Origin: Clostridiales bacterium
GTDB taxonomy: Bacteria; Bacillota; Clostridia; Peptostreptococcales; Acidaminobacteraceae
Assembly: GCA_030446305.1 (NCBI GenBank)
Contig: JASUSA010000008.1
Location: 1 to 64,000, forward strand
Direction of reading: 5' to 3'
Length of the DNA: 64,000 nt
In this document: positions 24,895-34,900 of the stretch, piece after piece
Layout: the number at the start of each line of letters is the position of its first letter
How positions within the stretch are numbered: position 1 is the first letter of the stretch
Notes under the pieces: generated by a model
The model's database searches: none
Told to the model about the DNA's origin: nothing
Seen by the model: the letters and a program-made list of their open reading frames with translations, nothing else
Position numbers and translations under genes: made by a program

Positions 24895-26460
24895 ATGAAC
24901 ACCAATAAAACAAGGTCGGCCTTCACGGGGCAGATAAAATCTGAGCGATGCAAAATGCAAAAGGATGAGTTAAACGCGAATCAACAACCCAGCAGTCATA
25001 TTATAAGTCCCCTAGATGAGACAAATGCATCATACCGTTCAGAAACAGATGCACTCGGTGACGCCAGCCTGCCTTCAAATGCACTTTACGGCATTCACAC
25101 ACATCGTGCAAGAGGCAATTTCAACCTTGATGAACGCACCGTTTCACCTAGTCTCATTTATGCTGTCCTTCAAGTTAAAAAGGCCTGTGCAGAAGCGAAT
25201 ATTGACACGGGCGATCTGTCGCCTGATCTTGGCGAAGCCATTATTGCCGCTGCAGATGCCGCACTTGCCGTCCTTGATAAAACCATTGCAAAATTACCGC
25301 TATCCACTGATGAACAGGCTACCTTCGATGCACTGCAAACACCGGCCCTTCAAGGTGGTGCAGGCACTTCAGTCAATATGAATGTCAACGAAGTTATCGC
25401 CAATCTCGCACTGGTAAAACTCGGCAAAAAAGCAGGCGACTACGACAGCCTGCATCCGATTAATCACGTTAATATGAGCCAATCTACCAATGACGTCTAT
25501 CCCACCGCGCTGAAAATTGCCTTGATCCGCAAGGTGCGTAAACTCTCAGATACATTGGCGCAGCTACAAAGCGCGCTGCAGCGACTCGAAACACAGCATG
25601 CCAATGTCATCAAACTTGGCCGAACGCAATTAATGGATGCCGTTCCCATTACATTCGGACAAGTTTTTGGCGCCTATGCACGCGCCATTAGCCGCGACCG
25701 CTGGCGCATCTATAAAGCCGAAGAACGTCTGAGAGAAGTTAACCTAGGCGGCACCGCTGTCGGTACCGGCCTCAACGCCTCACTTGACTTTATCTACCTT
25801 GTCACAGAACGTTTGCAGCACATTACCGGCCTTGGCATTGCACGTGCCGACCTCTTGGTCGACGCCACGCAAAATGCAGATGTCTACGTTGAAGTCTCTG
25901 GACTTTTAAAAGCACTTGCCACTAATTTAATGAAAATCGCCAACGATCTACGGCTCATGAATGCCGGCCCCCGAGGCGGTTTTGCCGAAATCACGCTGGC
26001 GGCACATCAAGCGGGTTCATCCATTATGCCGGGGAAGGTCAATCCGGTTCTCTGTGAAATGGTCAACCAAGTCTGCTTCCGCGTCTTTGGTGCAGATGTT
26101 GCCATAACCGCTGCTGCAGCAGGCGGACAGTTTGAACTCAATCCATTTTTGCCGCTCATTGGCGACGAGCTTTTTACCGCGTTTGATCTGCTGGAGGCTT
26201 CTGTTGAAAAGTTCACATCCGGTGTTATTGAAACGCTTACCGTCAATCGCGCACACTGTCAGGAAACAGTCGCCAAATCGACATCGCTTGCGGCTGCTTT
26301 TATCGACGTCCTCGGCTATGATGAAGCCAGCACAATTGCCAAACGCGCTCACGCGTCCGGTGCGGATATCCGAACAGTCCTTCGAAACGAAACACTTTTA
26401 TCTGATGAAGCGATTGATGAACGGCTTACCGTGCAAAATTTAACGCATCCAAAGCGTTAA
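24895..26460 (+). CDS. aspA: Aspartate ammonia-lyase
   Basis: 521-residue member of the fumarase/aspartase superfamily; releases ammonia from L-aspartate to give fumarate. Diagnostic segments are NVNEVIANLA, HVNMSQSTNDVYPTA, GRTQLMDAVPITFGQ, the superfamily signature GSSIMPGKVNP and the C-terminal NPFLPLIG. Against usual aspartases (about 465-475 residues) there is an N-terminal extension of about 47 residues before YRSETDALG, polar and of unknown role. ATG 24895 is chosen for its GGGAAGGAG site. It heads a unit with hydF; aspartase genes are often found in [FeFe]-hydrogenase maturase clusters, suggesting a metabolic tie not yet explained by chemistry visible here. Confidence 0.9.
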   Translation: MNTNKTRSAFTGQIKSERCKMQKDELNANQQPSSHIISPLDETNASYRSETDALGDASLPSNALYGIHTHRARGNFNLDERTVSPSLIYAVLQVKKACAEANIDTGDLSPDLGEAIIAAADAALAVLDKTIAKLPLSTDEQATFDALQTPALQGGAGTSVNMNVNEVIANLALVKLGKKAGDYDSLHPINHVNMSQSTNDVYPTALKIALIRKVRKLSDTLAQLQSALQRLETQHANVIKLGRTQLMDAVPITFGQVFGAYARAISRDRWRIYKAEERLREVNLGGTAVGTGLNASLDFIYLVTERLQHITGLGIARADLLVDATQNADVYVEVSGLLKALATNLMKIANDLRLMNAGPRGGFAEITLAAHQAGSSIMPGKVNPVLCEMVNQVCFRVFGADVAITAAAAGGQFELNPFLPLIGDELFTAFDLLEASVEKFTSGVIETLTVNRAHCQETVAKSTSLAAAFIDVLGYDEASTIAKRAHASGADIRTVLRNETLLSDEAIDERLTVQNLTHPKR

Positions 26461-26578
26461 AGCTTTTAATACCACTGTAAAATACACCCTCAATCGCTAA
26501 GTTTTCAGCCAGAAAAGATCGAACAGAAAAAGCAAACAACAAGCTCAATCGCAAGCTCTCTCACAGAAAGGATCGCTT

Positions 26579-27835
26579 ATGAATCAAACACCTCAAGGCA
26601 ATCGCATTCACATCGCTTTTTTCGGCAAGACGAATGCCGGCAAATCTTCTCTAATCAATGCCATTACTGAACAAAATATCGCACTTGTATCGGCGATATC
26701 CGGAACGACGACAGATCCCGTCTATAAGGCAATGGAAATATTGCCGCTTGGCCCCGTCATGATGATCGACACAGCCGGTCTCAATGATGGTACAGTATTG
26801 GGGACACTGCGTGAACAGAAGACACTTGACGTTCTCAACAAAACCGACTGTGCACTCATCGTTTTCGATGCAACAGAAGTAGATTCTTCGTTTGCTTTTG
26901 AAAAATCACTTGTCGAGACAATCAAACAAAAGAAACTGCCACTTATCGGCATCTTCAATAAAACGGATCAGCTGACGGCGCAAACACCCGAAACAATTGC
27001 TCAATACTGCGAAGCGCTTTCTAAAGACTTTGACATGCCATTTATTCCCGTATCCGCTGAAACAGGTATGGGCATTGATCGCGTTAAAAAGCAGTTGGCT
27101 TCTTTAATGCCGCACGATGAAGATCGGTTTAAGATTGTAGGCGACCTCATTCATCCGGGAGACTTCGTCGTACTTGTGACGCCCATAGACAAAGCCGCGC
27201 CAAAGGGACGGCTCATTTTACCGCAACAGCAGACGATTCGAGACATTCTCGAAAGCGACGCCATTGCCATCGTCACCAAAGAACACGAACTGCGCGAGAC
27301 GCTCTCGTCTCTCGGCAAAAAACCATCACTGGTGATCACCGATTCTCAGGCATTTTTAAAAGTCGGCGCCGATACGCCAAAGGACATCCCCATGACATCA
27401 TTTTCAATTCTATTTGCACGTTATAAAGGCGACTTAAACAGTCTCGTCGCCGGAGCCGCTGCAATTCGTCATCTCCAAGACGGCGACAAAGTGCTCATCG
27501 CTGAAGGCTGTACACATCATAAGCAGTCTGATGATATCGGCACAGTTAAAATTCCAAGATGGATTCGCCAACTGACCGGCAAGGACATTATCTTTGAGCA
27601 CACATCGGGCGTTTCTTTTACGGATGATTTAAAAGCTTACAAACTCGTCGTCCACTGTGGCGGCTGTATGCTCAATCAGCGTGCAATGCAGCATCGCATT
27701 GACACGGCTGTCAAATATCAAGTGCCCATTGTCAACTACGGCGTCCTCATCGCCTATGTACACGGTATTCTCGATCGTGCACTGGAACCTTTTCCAATGG
27801 CAAAGCGCACATGGGATAAATCAAAGGAGGTATAA
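26579..27835 (+). CDS. hydF: [FeFe]-hydrogenase maturation GTPase HydF
   Basis: 418 residues. An N-terminal TrmE-Era-like GTPase domain (about 8-175; P-loop GKTNAGKS, switch II DTAGL, NKTD base-recognition), a dimerisation domain and a C-terminal [4Fe-4S]-binding domain with CTHH near residue 315 and HCGGC near 360. HydF is the scaffold on which the 2Fe subcluster of the H-cluster is built by HydE and HydG and then delivered to HydA. AGAAAGGATCGCTT precedes ATG 26580. The partner maturases and the hydrogenase are not in this window. It is followed three bases later by the TM1266-like gene. Confidence 0.97.
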   Translation: MNQTPQGNRIHIAFFGKTNAGKSSLINAITEQNIALVSAISGTTTDPVYKAMEILPLGPVMMIDTAGLNDGTVLGTLREQKTLDVLNKTDCALIVFDATEVDSSFAFEKSLVETIKQKKLPLIGIFNKTDQLTAQTPETIAQYCEALSKDFDMPFIPVSAETGMGIDRVKKQLASLMPHDEDRFKIVGDLIHPGDFVVLVTPIDKAAPKGRLILPQQQTIRDILESDAIAIVTKEHELRETLSSLGKKPSLVITDSQAFLKVGADTPKDIPMTSFSILFARYKGDLNSLVAGAAAIRHLQDGDKVLIAEGCTHHKQSDDIGTVKIPRWIRQLTGKDIIFEHTSGVSFTDDLKAYKLVVHCGGCMLNQRAMQHRIDTAVKYQVPIVNYGVLIAYVHGILDRALEPFPMAKRTWDKSKEV

Positions 27836-27837
27836 CA

Positions 27838-28101
27838 ATGGAACATCGCATTGGTATTATCAGCATCATTATCGAAAATGCATCACAAATCGACCGCGTT
27901 AATCACTTACTGACAGAACATGCATCCATTATTGCCGGACGAATGGGACTCCCCAATCCGAACGGGCGCAAAATAAACGTCATTGCCATTATTGTTGACG
28001 GCACAAACGATGACATCGGCAACCTCTCGGGCAAACTCGGCCGTTTAGAAGGCGTTAATGTTAAGTCTGCCGTTTCAAAACAAAGTTACCCTGCGCTATA
28101 A
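27838..28101 (+). CDS. TM1266-family iron-only hydrogenase system small protein
   Basis: 87 residues of an ACT/NikR-C-terminal-like ferredoxin fold (RIGIISIIIENASQIDRVN, MGLPN, NVIAIIVDGTNDDIG, GRLEGVNVKS). This family is annotated as a putative regulator of the iron-only hydrogenase system and is nearly always beside hyd maturation genes. No DNA-binding domain is present, so a transcriptional role would need a partner. AAAGGAGG lies before ATG 27838, and the start follows the hydF stop by two bases. Confidence 0.9.
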   Translation: MEHRIGIISIIIENASQIDRVNHLLTEHASIIAGRMGLPNPNGRKINVIAIIVDGTNDDIGNLSGKLGRLEGVNVKSAVSKQSYPAL

Positions 28102-28219
28102 ATCCATTCTCGGCTCAATGCCAACGGTTTTGCAACATTTCTGTTTTTACGGCAATGACACACGCATACGGCAGCTTTGGTACAGCTTCAATGCTAAGGT
28201 TATATTAAATGCGCTTTAA

Positions 28220-28260
28220 AAAAGGACGATTCCACGCTATCGATGGAATTGTCCTTTTCT
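28220..28260 (+). terminator. Rho-independent terminator after the aspA-hydF unit
   Basis: AAAAGGAC-G-ATTCCA (28220-28234) pairs with TGGAAT-T-GTCCTTTT (28244-28258), with T-rich sequence after it. Confidence 0.9.
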
Positions 28261-28288
28261 GATGTATTTAACATTGTTCTCATGCAAG

Positions 28289-28339
28289 TTTCAAAGATGC
28301 TTTCATGATGGTTTCATGATGCTTTCAAAGATGGTTTCA
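28289..28339. repeat. Imperfect tandem repeat, 11-12 bp units x 4
   Basis: TTTCAAAGATGC, TTTCATGATGG, TTTCATGATGC, TTTCAAAGATGG, then TTTCAC. It sits immediately before the stop of the aminotransferase gene that reads the other way, behind the hydF terminator. Confidence 0.85.
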
Positions 28340-28344
28340 CACTG

Positions 28345-29673
28345 TCATTCACACGCTGAGCGCTTTGCTTCATACTGTCTTAACAACTTAATAAAAGCTT
28401 CCGGCACTTGAGCCAACTTATCAGGTGTTTCGACATACGATATTCTAAACTGTGTACTGCCTGGATTTGCTTCGCCTTCAGCAATATCGTAAAAGCCGTT
28501 CATAGGCGCAGCGAGCAGTGTCGTCATCACGCCGTCAATTTCAACGGCGCCCTCACTGGCACAATACTGTACAAATGCTCTGCCGTCAAAACCAGGCGCT
28601 ACGATATTCCTGACGTCAATGACAGAATAAATAGAGGCATCTGGGCTCGATACGATGAGCTTCGGTTCCATTGCCTTAAGTTCATTGTAAACCTTGACAA
28701 TTTCACCGCCGTAATATGCCCGCATTTCCTTGCACCAACTGGTGATTTGCGCTTTGCTCTCATGTGCCAGCGCACCGAAAATATATTGGCCAATGGCATT
28801 GGCACACAGATTTGCCGTATATTCAGCAACACTTCTGTCATGAAACAGCGCATTATCAGTAATCACGGCGCCGATGCGGAGACCACAGGCATTCCAGACC
28901 TTTGAAGCCGTTTCAATGCTGATTCTTCGTCCTTTGATTCCCGGGACACGCGCTTCCGAAAGCCCCCAAATGCTAACGAGTGGCTTTGAATCATCGTAGT
29001 AAAGTTCTCTATATGCTTCATCGCTAATCATCCACATATTGTACTTGACACAAAGTTTAGCAAGTGCCTCCAACATATCATAATCATAGAGCTGACCAGT
29101 TGGATTGTCATACGGAATCACCAGCAACGCCCCCGGTTGATATTTTACAATTGTCGCTTCAATCGCTTCCATATTCGGCAGATTAAACTTACCGTCTTCT
29201 TCCAGCGTTCGCTTGACTGTCACCGTCTTTCTTCCCATTCGCTCTGAAAATGAAATATAATTCGTATAGGCAGGATCAATCATCATCAAGGGTTTTTCAT
29301 CCGTTGCCGGTTCACCGCATACACCGACGATGACGAGTTCCATTCCGGCCGAACCGCCGTCAGTCACTTGAATAAACAAATCATCTGTGTCAAAACCTTC
29401 ACACTGCAGAATATTTTTAAAAGCATCTTGACACTCTGTCGTACCAGCTGTTGTCGTATAGCGAATCGCACCGTTTTCAAAAGGACTGCCGGCGGCACCC
29501 AGATTAAAAAGTCGTTTTTGCATTGCCGGATTCGTCGGTAGTGATACATTGCCGATTCCGACGTTGATAACCGACGCTGGTTTTACTTCCCGCGCTTCAT
29601 ACTTCATTTGCGCCACGCGCACAGCAGAGGGTTTTCTTGATTCAAAGTGTTTTGATACCGTTGGTTTATTCAT
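28345..29673 (-). CDS. PLP-dependent class I/II aminotransferase
   Basis: 442 residues of fold-type I. Seen: VINVGIGNVSLPTNP near residue 35, VIPYDNPTGQLYDY, ISDEAYRELYYDD and the Schiff-base region ETASKVWNACGLRIGA. It is longer than most class I enzymes and has an ordered insertion before the C-terminal domain. Substrate cannot be assigned; relatives are annotated as aspartate or aromatic aminotransferases. Two ATGs lie in tandem (29676 and 29673); the second is spaced seven bases from AAGGAG. The gene stands alone with an AT-rich upstream region. Confidence 0.85.
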   Translation of the reverse strand: MNKPTVSKHFESRKPSAVRVAQMKYEAREVKPASVINVGIGNVSLPTNPAMQKRLFNLGAAGSPFENGAIRYTTTAGTTECQDAFKNILQCEGFDTDDLFIQVTDGGSAGMELVIVGVCGEPATDEKPLMMIDPAYTNYISFSERMGRKTVTVKRTLEEDGKFNLPNMEAIEATIVKYQPGALLVIPYDNPTGQLYDYDMLEALAKLCVKYNMWMISDEAYRELYYDDSKPLVSIWGLSEARVPGIKGRRISIETASKVWNACGLRIGAVITDNALFHDRSVAEYTANLCANAIGQYIFGALAHESKAQITSWCKEMRAYYGGEIVKVYNELKAMEPKLIVSSPDASIYSVIDVRNIVAPGFDGRAFVQYCASEGAVEIDGVMTTLLAAPMNGFYDIAEGEANPGSTQFRISYVETPDKLAQVPEAFIKLLRQYEAKRSACE

Positions 29674-29925
29674 CATACATCTCCTTAACATGGCTATTCA
29701 TATTAGGTTCATGAAAGCTCCCCAAGTATTAATCAATATCACAAAATCTCAAAATATGTGTTTTCATACAAACACGCAGCTTCTTCATGCATAATTAATT
29801 AATATTCCTTAACTTATATGCATATTAAAGAAGTAATTATATTAATCTCATGCATATTTATACTGCCATTCTTATTACATCCCTATTATAACCAGAAACC
29901 GCCGCCTTGTAAAACATTCTTTTTC
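29674..29925. other. AT-rich gene-free stretch upstream of the aminotransferase
   Basis: Contains probable promoter sequence for the reverse-strand aminotransferase, but no single convincing hexamer pair or conserved RNA was found. Confidence 0.4.
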
Positions 29926-29971
29926 AAAAAAAAAGATAAGCTTTCTCTATTTTTAATAAGAGCCGCTTATC
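29926..29971 (-). terminator. Rho-independent terminator after DUF1847 gene
   Basis: On the reverse strand GATAAGC pairs with GCTTATC (complement of 29935-29941), with an inner CTCTTATT/AATAGAG stem, followed by nine T residues. Confidence 0.8.
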
Positions 29972-30041
29972 ACCTTATCGTCTATGCTTTTTCGTTATCA
30001 TAAATCGTCAACACGATTGCCGCTCGAAATATGACAATTTA

Positions 30042-30659
30042 TTATTTATTGCGGTAATAACTGTGTGCGCAATAAAGCGCACCTGCTGGATTATGCGCCA
30101 AAACGCGATCTTTTGCCACCAGCGTCGTCACCATTGCATCAGAATGCTTATAAAACAGCGAATCGTGGCCAACGCACAAGCCGATGATAATATTGAGTTC
30201 CGTTGCCATTTCATTTAGATAAAGCGCTTGTGCAATGGGATTACACATGGTCTCATAGGTGCCGGGGCGTACTTTTTGAGAATCGGCAAGTCCCATGTGT
30301 TCCTTTGGAATACCGCCTGTCTTGCAAATGACACTGTGTACTTCAAATCCTTCTTTGCGCAGCATCGCTTCATATGTTTTTGCTTCTTGCTTCAAGCCAA
30401 GGCAAAAGGCAATGCCCAAGCGTTTATAGCCCATCTTCTTGCAGAAATTGATGGTCTCACGAACGCGCGGCCACTCGCAGTACCCCTCTGATTCTATTTC
30501 GGCACTCGCTTTATAAAATGATTTCAAGCCTTCTTTTTCATAGAGATCAAGGCTTTTTAAAAGCGTCGTCTGATCTCGCATTGGACAATTTGCGGGCATA
30601 TCGGATTTATCTTCATTTAGACAGCTGGTCTTTGCACACACGGCACAAGTATACGGCAT
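30042..30659 (-). CDS. DUF1847 cysteine-rich protein
   Basis: 205 residues. The N-terminus has four closely spaced cysteines (C5, C8, C13, C25: YTCAVCAKTSC...NCPM), a likely metal or Fe-S site, followed by CxxLKQEAK-type conserved blocks (LGIAFCLGLKQEAKTYE; NPIAQALYLNE; IGLCVGHDSLFYKHS) with further conserved cysteines. This matches DUF1847, a family of unknown function in anaerobes. ATG 30659 follows GGAGGAAAAA; a longer start at 30719 lacks a site. Stands alone with a terminator behind it. No transmembrane segment. Confidence 0.85.
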   Translation of the reverse strand: MPYTCAVCAKTSCLNEDKSDMPANCPMRDQTTLLKSLDLYEKEGLKSFYKASAEIESEGYCEWPRVRETINFCKKMGYKRLGIAFCLGLKQEAKTYEAMLRKEGFEVHSVICKTGGIPKEHMGLADSQKVRPGTYETMCNPIAQALYLNEMATELNIIIGLCVGHDSLFYKHSDAMVTTLVAKDRVLAHNPAGALYCAHSYYRNK

Positions 30660-30838
30660 TTTTTCCTCCATTTCAAAGCACATTCCGTTGTTACGCTGCA
30701 CGGCATTCGATTGCAGCATCGTTAAAATACTGCTGAAAACACTGTTATTGCAAACGTTATCATCATTTTTGCAACCTGATTATAACGCGAATGCCCTGGA
30801 CTGTCAAATGCTATCGCCATGCTAAAATGCTTCCAAAA

Positions 30839-31921
30839 TTATTCTGTCGTCTTAACGCCCATGCCGTCCTGTATTTGGTCGACACCTCTCATAATCCAAA
30901 TTTTATCCGTTGGCAAGTTTATTACCTCAATGCGTTCACCCGACAAGCTGCCAATTTCAATTGGCACCCTAACGGCTGTATGATCTTCAATATAAAAGGC
31001 ATACTGATCTTCGCCAATATGTTTAATTGCCGACAGCGGAAGTGTCATTGCAGATCGCGGTGCTTCCATAAACGCAACTTCACAGGCTATGCCATCTAGG
31101 AGCAAATCATTCACATCCGGAAGTGTCAGTGTTATGTCATACATTTTCGTCACTTCATTTTGAAGAAAACTCAGTGTCTCTACATTGGCATCATATGCTG
31201 TTCCATCAATGGTAACAACGCTTCTGTCAATGGTGTCAAGGCGTTTGAGCTGATCATAAGTCAGTGACGTCTCGATTAGCATACCGCCAGTTTGGATAAT
31301 TTGAACGGCTGTTTGCGACGTTACGCGTTCACCGGCATTTAACTCAAAACCATTGACGATGCCTTCCGCTGGACTCTTTACGGTGTAATCCGTGATGCCC
31401 GCACTTAAAATACGAACCTGTTCTCTGTACGCGGTAGCCGCATTGTCATATTGTCTTGAAAGTGATGAAACCTGGGATTGTGCTGACGAGCGAGTCGAAT
31501 CTGTTGCTGCACCCACTGCATAAAGTGCTTCAATATCAGCCAATTGTTTTTCTGCGTCCTTGAGCTGTATCGACAGGTTGTCCCGCGTCGTTTTCAACCC
31601 GGAAACCGTCGCTTCATAATTGGCTTTCGCCGTTGAATCATCTAGTATATACAGAATATCGCCTGCTTCAACATAGGCACCGTTTTCTACAAAGACTTCT
31701 TTAATCGTGCCGCTGAGCGCCGGTGTTACGGTAAGCACATCGGCTGGTCTTACAGCGCCAATGGTTTTGAACCCATCGGCAAAAACAGTTGTTTCCGCTG
31801 TTCCCGAAGTTACGGCGATCCGATTGTCAACCGGATTTTCATCCGCCAAATTACTTTGACATGCCGTTAGACTTACCAACAGCAACAACAGCCATCCCAT
31901 ACGCCAAATATTATATTTCAT
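30839..31921 (-). CDS. RND efflux periplasmic-adaptor-like lipoprotein (MFP family)
   Basis: 360 residues of the membrane-fusion/HlyD-type adaptor family. A short n-region and hydrophobic helix end in the lipobox LTAC (Cys21). Then come a half lipoyl domain (TVTPALSGTIKEVFVENGAYVEAGDILY), an alpha-helical hairpin (about 95-160, coiled coil) and beta-barrel. In a Gram-positive cell it would sit on the outer face of the membrane and assist the RND pump encoded just upstream. ATG 31921 (second of a tandem pair) is spaced six bases from AAAGGAGG. It overlaps the RND gene by 11 bases, so translation is coupled. Confidence 0.9.
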   Translation of the reverse strand: MKYNIWRMGWLLLLLVSLTACQSNLADENPVDNRIAVTSGTAETTVFADGFKTIGAVRPADVLTVTPALSGTIKEVFVENGAYVEAGDILYILDDSTAKANYEATVSGLKTTRDNLSIQLKDAEKQLADIEALYAVGAATDSTRSSAQSQVSSLSRQYDNAATAYREQVRILSAGITDYTVKSPAEGIVNGFELNAGERVTSQTAVQIIQTGGMLIETSLTYDQLKRLDTIDRSVVTIDGTAYDANVETLSFLQNEVTKMYDITLTLPDVNDLLLDGIACEVAFMEAPRSAMTLPLSAIKHIGEDQYAFYIEDHTAVRVPIEIGSLSGERIEVINLPTDKIWIMRGVDQIQDGMGVKTTE

Positions 31922-34900
31922 CATGTGCCTCCTTTTTATCTGAACGCCGCTCAATTAGGTGATACGTCACCGGAATAAAATAGAGCGTCATAATCGTCGT
32001 CACAAGCAGTCCAAAGACGAGTGTAAAACTGAATTGTGCATAATAAACTTCCCTAAAAGCTAACGGCAGTACGCCGCCAATGGTCGTCATCGTCGTTGCC
32101 AATACAGGATTAAATCTTATTTTTCCCGCTTCGACAACAGCCTCATCTAAACTCACCCCTTCTTGTCTCAAGCCATTCATAAAATCAATGAGCACGATTG
32201 CATCATTGACGGCAATTCCAACAAGTGCAACCAATCCCATAAAAGCGTAAAAGCCAAATTCATTCCCCGTGATAACGAGTCCCGTAAAAACACCGATAAA
32301 GGCCATTGGCACCGTTGTGAGAATGGCAAATGGCTGCTTTACTGATTTGAACTGCACCGTTAAAATGACAAAGACCAATAGGATAGCGAGAATCATGGAA
32401 CGCATCAAATCTTTAAAACTGTCCTGTATCTGCGTCACTTCACCGGATAATCTAACAGTGACGCCATCCGGCATTTGAATGCCTGAAAGCTTTTGATCCA
32501 GTTCACTTGTAATTTCAGATGCATTGTAACCATCCATGACATCTGCGGTCACAGTAATAATGCGTTCGCCATCCTGATGGGCAATGGCAGAAACACCTTG
32601 TTCAAAATGATAAGAGGCTACAGCGGCAAGCGGCAGCTTCGTCCCATTCTGCATTGCAATATAAATCGAATCGAGATCAACTGCATTTGTATTGTGAATG
32701 GCCGTGTCAATCACGCGCACATCAATCAACGTCTGTCCTTCTTTAAGCGTTGTTGCAACAGCACCGTTCAACACGCGATTTAGCTGTCTTGCCACTTCAC
32801 CGACAGATAGTCCGTATTGATTCGCCGCGATCGGATCAATCTTCATCACCGTTCGCGGGCCACTGTCTGTTACAGAGACAGCGGCATTGTAAACACCGTC
32901 TATCCCTCTTAAAATTGCCAAATATTGATCGGCCACATTTTTTCCCGCTTCATAATCCTCTGCAGCGAGTTCGATGGCAATAGGCTTGCCGGATGGCGGC
33001 CCTCCCTGTGCAGCCACTGCAATTTCTATCTTGGCATCCGGGATTGCTGCAAAAGCGCGTTCCAAACGCTTTAGCACTGTAAAACCGTTATCTGTCATCA
33101 ACGATTTATCAAAGAACGTCACATTAATCGTCGCCGTATCTGCAGATGCAATACCGCCGATCGCGGTATTAAACACTGCAACAGCAGGTTCTTCAATCAA
33201 AACACGTTCTACAGCAGAAGTCACGCGTCCCGTCTCATCAAGTGTCATTCCCCCTGGTGTATCAACCGTTACCGTCAGACTATTCGGTTCCGCCTGAGGA
33301 AAAAAGTTTACTTTTAATATCCCCAGCGGTATAAAAGCAGCAGTGCCAACGAGTACGACAATGCCCACCAAAATAAGTGAAAGCTGCCGCCAAGGCGATG
33401 TAATCAGCCATGAGAGAATCTTTTCATATCCTTTCACAAGACGTGATGTTTCCATTGACGAACTGCCGAGGCGCCAAAGTTTCAAGGCCATTAAAGTACC
33501 AAAAAAAGCTGATGCCGCAATCGGTAGCCATTTCGTCCCCTCGGAATCATAAAAGGCAATAAAACTCACCAGCATCATAAAAGCCAGCGCCAACAGTTTC
33601 TTTATACGACCGGTTTTAATTGATGCCAGCCGCTTCTTTGAACGTTTCAGCATCACGAGGTAAATCGACGGCGTCACCGTAATTGAAATGAGCAGCGATG
33701 ACAGCAACGCCAAGATAATCGTTCTTGGGATCGTATTGACAAAGGCTCCCATAATGCCGGGCAAAATCGAAAGCGGGAAAAAAGCGGCAACGGTTGTCAT
33801 CGTAGACGCAAGTATGGGCAGCGCTACCTGTGCCACACCATCAAGCGCTGCACGGTAAGGTGTATAGCCCATTCGATACAATCGATCCATATTTTCCATG
33901 ACGATTATGGCGTTGTCCACCAGCAGGCCCAACGCTACAATGAGCCCCAGAATTGCAAAGGTATTGAGCGATATGCCGAGATAGCTTAATAGTCCCAATG
34001 TCAGAAGCAGCGACAGCGGCATTGTAATTGCTACAATCAGTGATTCTTTTAGGCCAATAAACAAGAACAGCACCATGATGACCACCAGCAAACCGGAGCC
34101 TGCGCTCAGTTGGATATTGCTTAAATCACGATTGACATTCACGGCGTTGTCATAGACAATTTCAACCGCGACATCTTTCGGATAAAGTCGGCCGCGCCCT
34201 GCTTCAATCATGGTTTTAACACTAGAACTGGTTCCGATAACATCCGCTCCCTTTTTGCGGTACACGGTCATATACACGCTTTCCTTAGCGACATCGCTTG
34301 TATCAGATTTAAAATAGGTTCGATTAATCAGCCGCTGCGTTTTGATATCATAATGAATATCTGCCAGTTCACCAAGGTAAACAGCCTGACCGCCATTTCC
34401 TGAAACAATGATGTTTTTCATTGCCTCAATATCCGAAATGCGATTATCAATGCTGACAGTCGTCAACTGACCACCGCGTTCAACCGTTCCAACCGGCAAG
34501 TCAACATTGCTCCCAGCAAGTGCATTCATAACCTGATCAAATGTAAAGCCACTGCTTCTGAGTTTATTTTCATCTACGACGACGTGTATTTCCTCTGCCA
34601 CATCGCCCGATAAGGTCACATCATCTACAGCGGGCATCGCATTCACCTCATCAGCAATATCGGATGCAATTTGTGAAAGCGTCGAAATACGATAGGGCCC
34701 ACTGACACTGAATGTCATCAACGGCAGTTCACTGGTTTTAAAAATAACCGCGTCTGGCTTCTCTGCGCCATCAGGTAAATTAACCTCGCCCAGAAGGCTG
34801 TCCGCTTCAAGTTCTTTCTTTTGAATATCCACACTTTCCAAGAAGGTAATGACAACATATGAAAGTCCTTCCGATGATTGTGAAGTTATCTCATCAATCT

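Noticed and set aside
28408-28905. 165-codon plus-strand frame opposite the aminotransferase
   Set aside because: Antisense shadow; no ribosome site and no recognisable motif.
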